This document shows positions 63,128-64,000 of a DNA stretch of 64,000 bases, piece after piece. This DNA is from Prionace glauca (lineage: Eukaryota > Chordata > Chondrichthyes > Carcharhiniformes > Carcharhinidae): NCBI GenBank assembly GCA_037974335.1, contig CM075760.1, positions 57,751,812-57,815,811 on the forward strand, written 5' to 3'. The number at the start of each line of letters is the position of its first letter. The stretch's first letter is position 1. A model generated the notes under the pieces. That model saw only the letters and a program-made list of their open reading frames with translations. It made no database searches and was not told the origin of the DNA. A program made the translations under genes and the position numbers.

Positions 63128-64000
63128 CAGATTTCTTCTTCAACAACAGGAAACCCCCAAGCAGAATTTCTCATGGGAAGATCACTTTGCCCAAAGTTAA
63201 GTCTGATCTTCCAAGGGTGGAAGTTGACACCCAGTGCCATTCCCATCAACCGGGAGGGGCACTTAAAGGCAGTTGATAGGTTATTAGTAAAGAATCATGG
63301 CAATGGATCCGCGTGGTTGTGAGGGACGTTCCTATCAGGGCCTGTTTCCTATCAATTCTGTTTGGGAGATACCCTCCCATGGGAATGCTTCAATCATCTA
63401 CAACCCATAAAACCCCAACCATTGCAAGAAAAAAAATGACTTCCCAGCACACCACGAACTTCAGAAAGAATTCCAGGCACTCCAGCTCCTGCTCTCCATC
63501 TCCACCAGTGAGAAACTCAGGGCCTGAAACAGACACAGCGGATTTAGCCTCTCTACCACATTGTCTCCCAGTAAAGGGAAGTCGGGCCACAGAGCTGGTG
63601 GTGGAAGAGGCGAGCTTCCGTCTGCAGAAACTCACTCACTTAGGAGGCTGAGCAGGACGAACCAGACCCAGCATTGAAACGAGCCGTTGATGTCGTCTAT
63701 ATGGATATCAGTAAGGTGTTTGACAAAGATTCCGAAAATAGCACTTGCCCCAATTTTTGTCCATTTCTCTATAACTGCAGTTGTATAATATCATTAAAGA
63801 CATAACGGTTTGTAAAAGTCCTATGGCTGTGAGATTATGTACTGCATTAACATTTAACAAAAACAATTTGAAATGAGTCAGGTGATTTGAAAATATTTTC
63901 CAAGTTTGCAAACGCAATAATCTCTATAATTCAGAACAGCGAAAGCATGGAAGTGTTTAGAATTGTATGTGCGCACAAAGCTGCCACACCAGCAGAGAAT
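63128..64000. other. receptor 3' flank and outer arm
   Basis: Contains the 45-bp segment special to this arm, the conserved open-frame segment (63300-63680) and a family B LINE scrap near 63680-63725. No gene was recognised. Confidence 0.5.

Larger units (their letters stand above)
57518..64000 (-). repeat. right arm of the large inverted repeat (cut by window end)
   Basis: Reverse-complement partner of 46234-52156. It contains tRNA-Leu, tRNA-Phe, SINE, tRNA-Glu relic, SINE and receptor in the mirrored order. About 500 bp at 58400-58905 and about 45 bp near 63190-63240 are present only in this arm. Homology is unbroken at position 64000, so the arm continues outside. Confidence 0.97.

Noticed and set aside
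1-64000. Endogenous retrovirus, LTR element or Polinton
   Set aside because: No paired long terminal repeats, protease/integrase, capsid or envelope-like frames were recognised; all RT frames are of the CR1 LINE type.

Overview
The window looks like vertebrate germline DNA from an elasmobranch, most likely a shark. The main reasons are an unrearranged immunoglobulin heavy-chain mini-cluster (VH-D1-D2-JH within about 1.8 kb, minus strand), the shark-type VH protein sequence, tRNA-derived SINEs with the elasmobranch HE1-type body and tail, many CR1-clade LINEs, and receptors of the GPR139-like family that is expanded in sharks. The species cannot be named from the sequence. No CRISPR array, operon, bacterial gene or whole virus-like element was seen.

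Region by region. 1-960: SINE tail and long (GT/GA)n low-complexity DNA. 1.9-5.75 kb: AT-rich DNA on the 3' side of JH, probably the JH-to-C-mu intron, built partly from degenerate 0.6-0.7 kb tandem repeats; no constant-region exon is in the window. 5.75-7.5 kb: JH, D2, D1 and VH with leader, each with readable recombination signals, and a TATA-type promoter. 7.65-9.66 kb: upstream flank, repeated at 15.4-18.9 kb together with the wreck of a second VH. 9.7-15.3 kb: AT-rich intergenic DNA with SINEs and degenerate minisatellites. 18.9-30.2 kb: mostly nested CR1 LINEs on the minus strand. 30.2-35.2 kb: intergenic DNA with simple repeats. 35.3-37.1 kb: a LINE 3' end and a ten-unit 84-bp minisatellite. 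37.9-46.2 kb: a partial copy of the later palindrome unit, more LINE relics and a self-nested LINE. 46.2-64 kb: a large inverted repeat.

The inverted repeat has arms of about 5.9 and at least 6.5 kb around a 5.4-kb spacer. Each arm carries one intact two-exon GPR139-like receptor gene (330 aa, transcribed outward), an intact tRNA-Leu(AAG), an intact tRNA-Phe(GAA) and a decayed tRNA-Glu. The spacer holds a nearly complete CR1 LINE and a GIY-YIG relic of Penelope type. The right arm runs off the window end.

The Ig segments would work together: RAG recombination would join VH, D1, D2 and JH under the 12/23 rule and splicing would link JH to a constant region left of the window. The receptor and tRNA genes are independent units amplified by the same duplication. 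I found no clearly new biological system. The most noteworthy signals are the uneven divergence between the two receptor copies (gene conversion), the in-frame double-reverse-transcriptase ORF made by LINE nesting, the SINE body inside a LINE 3' UTR, the repeat array in the presumed J-C intron, and a co-varying hairpin with hammerhead-like flanks in Penelope-type tails.
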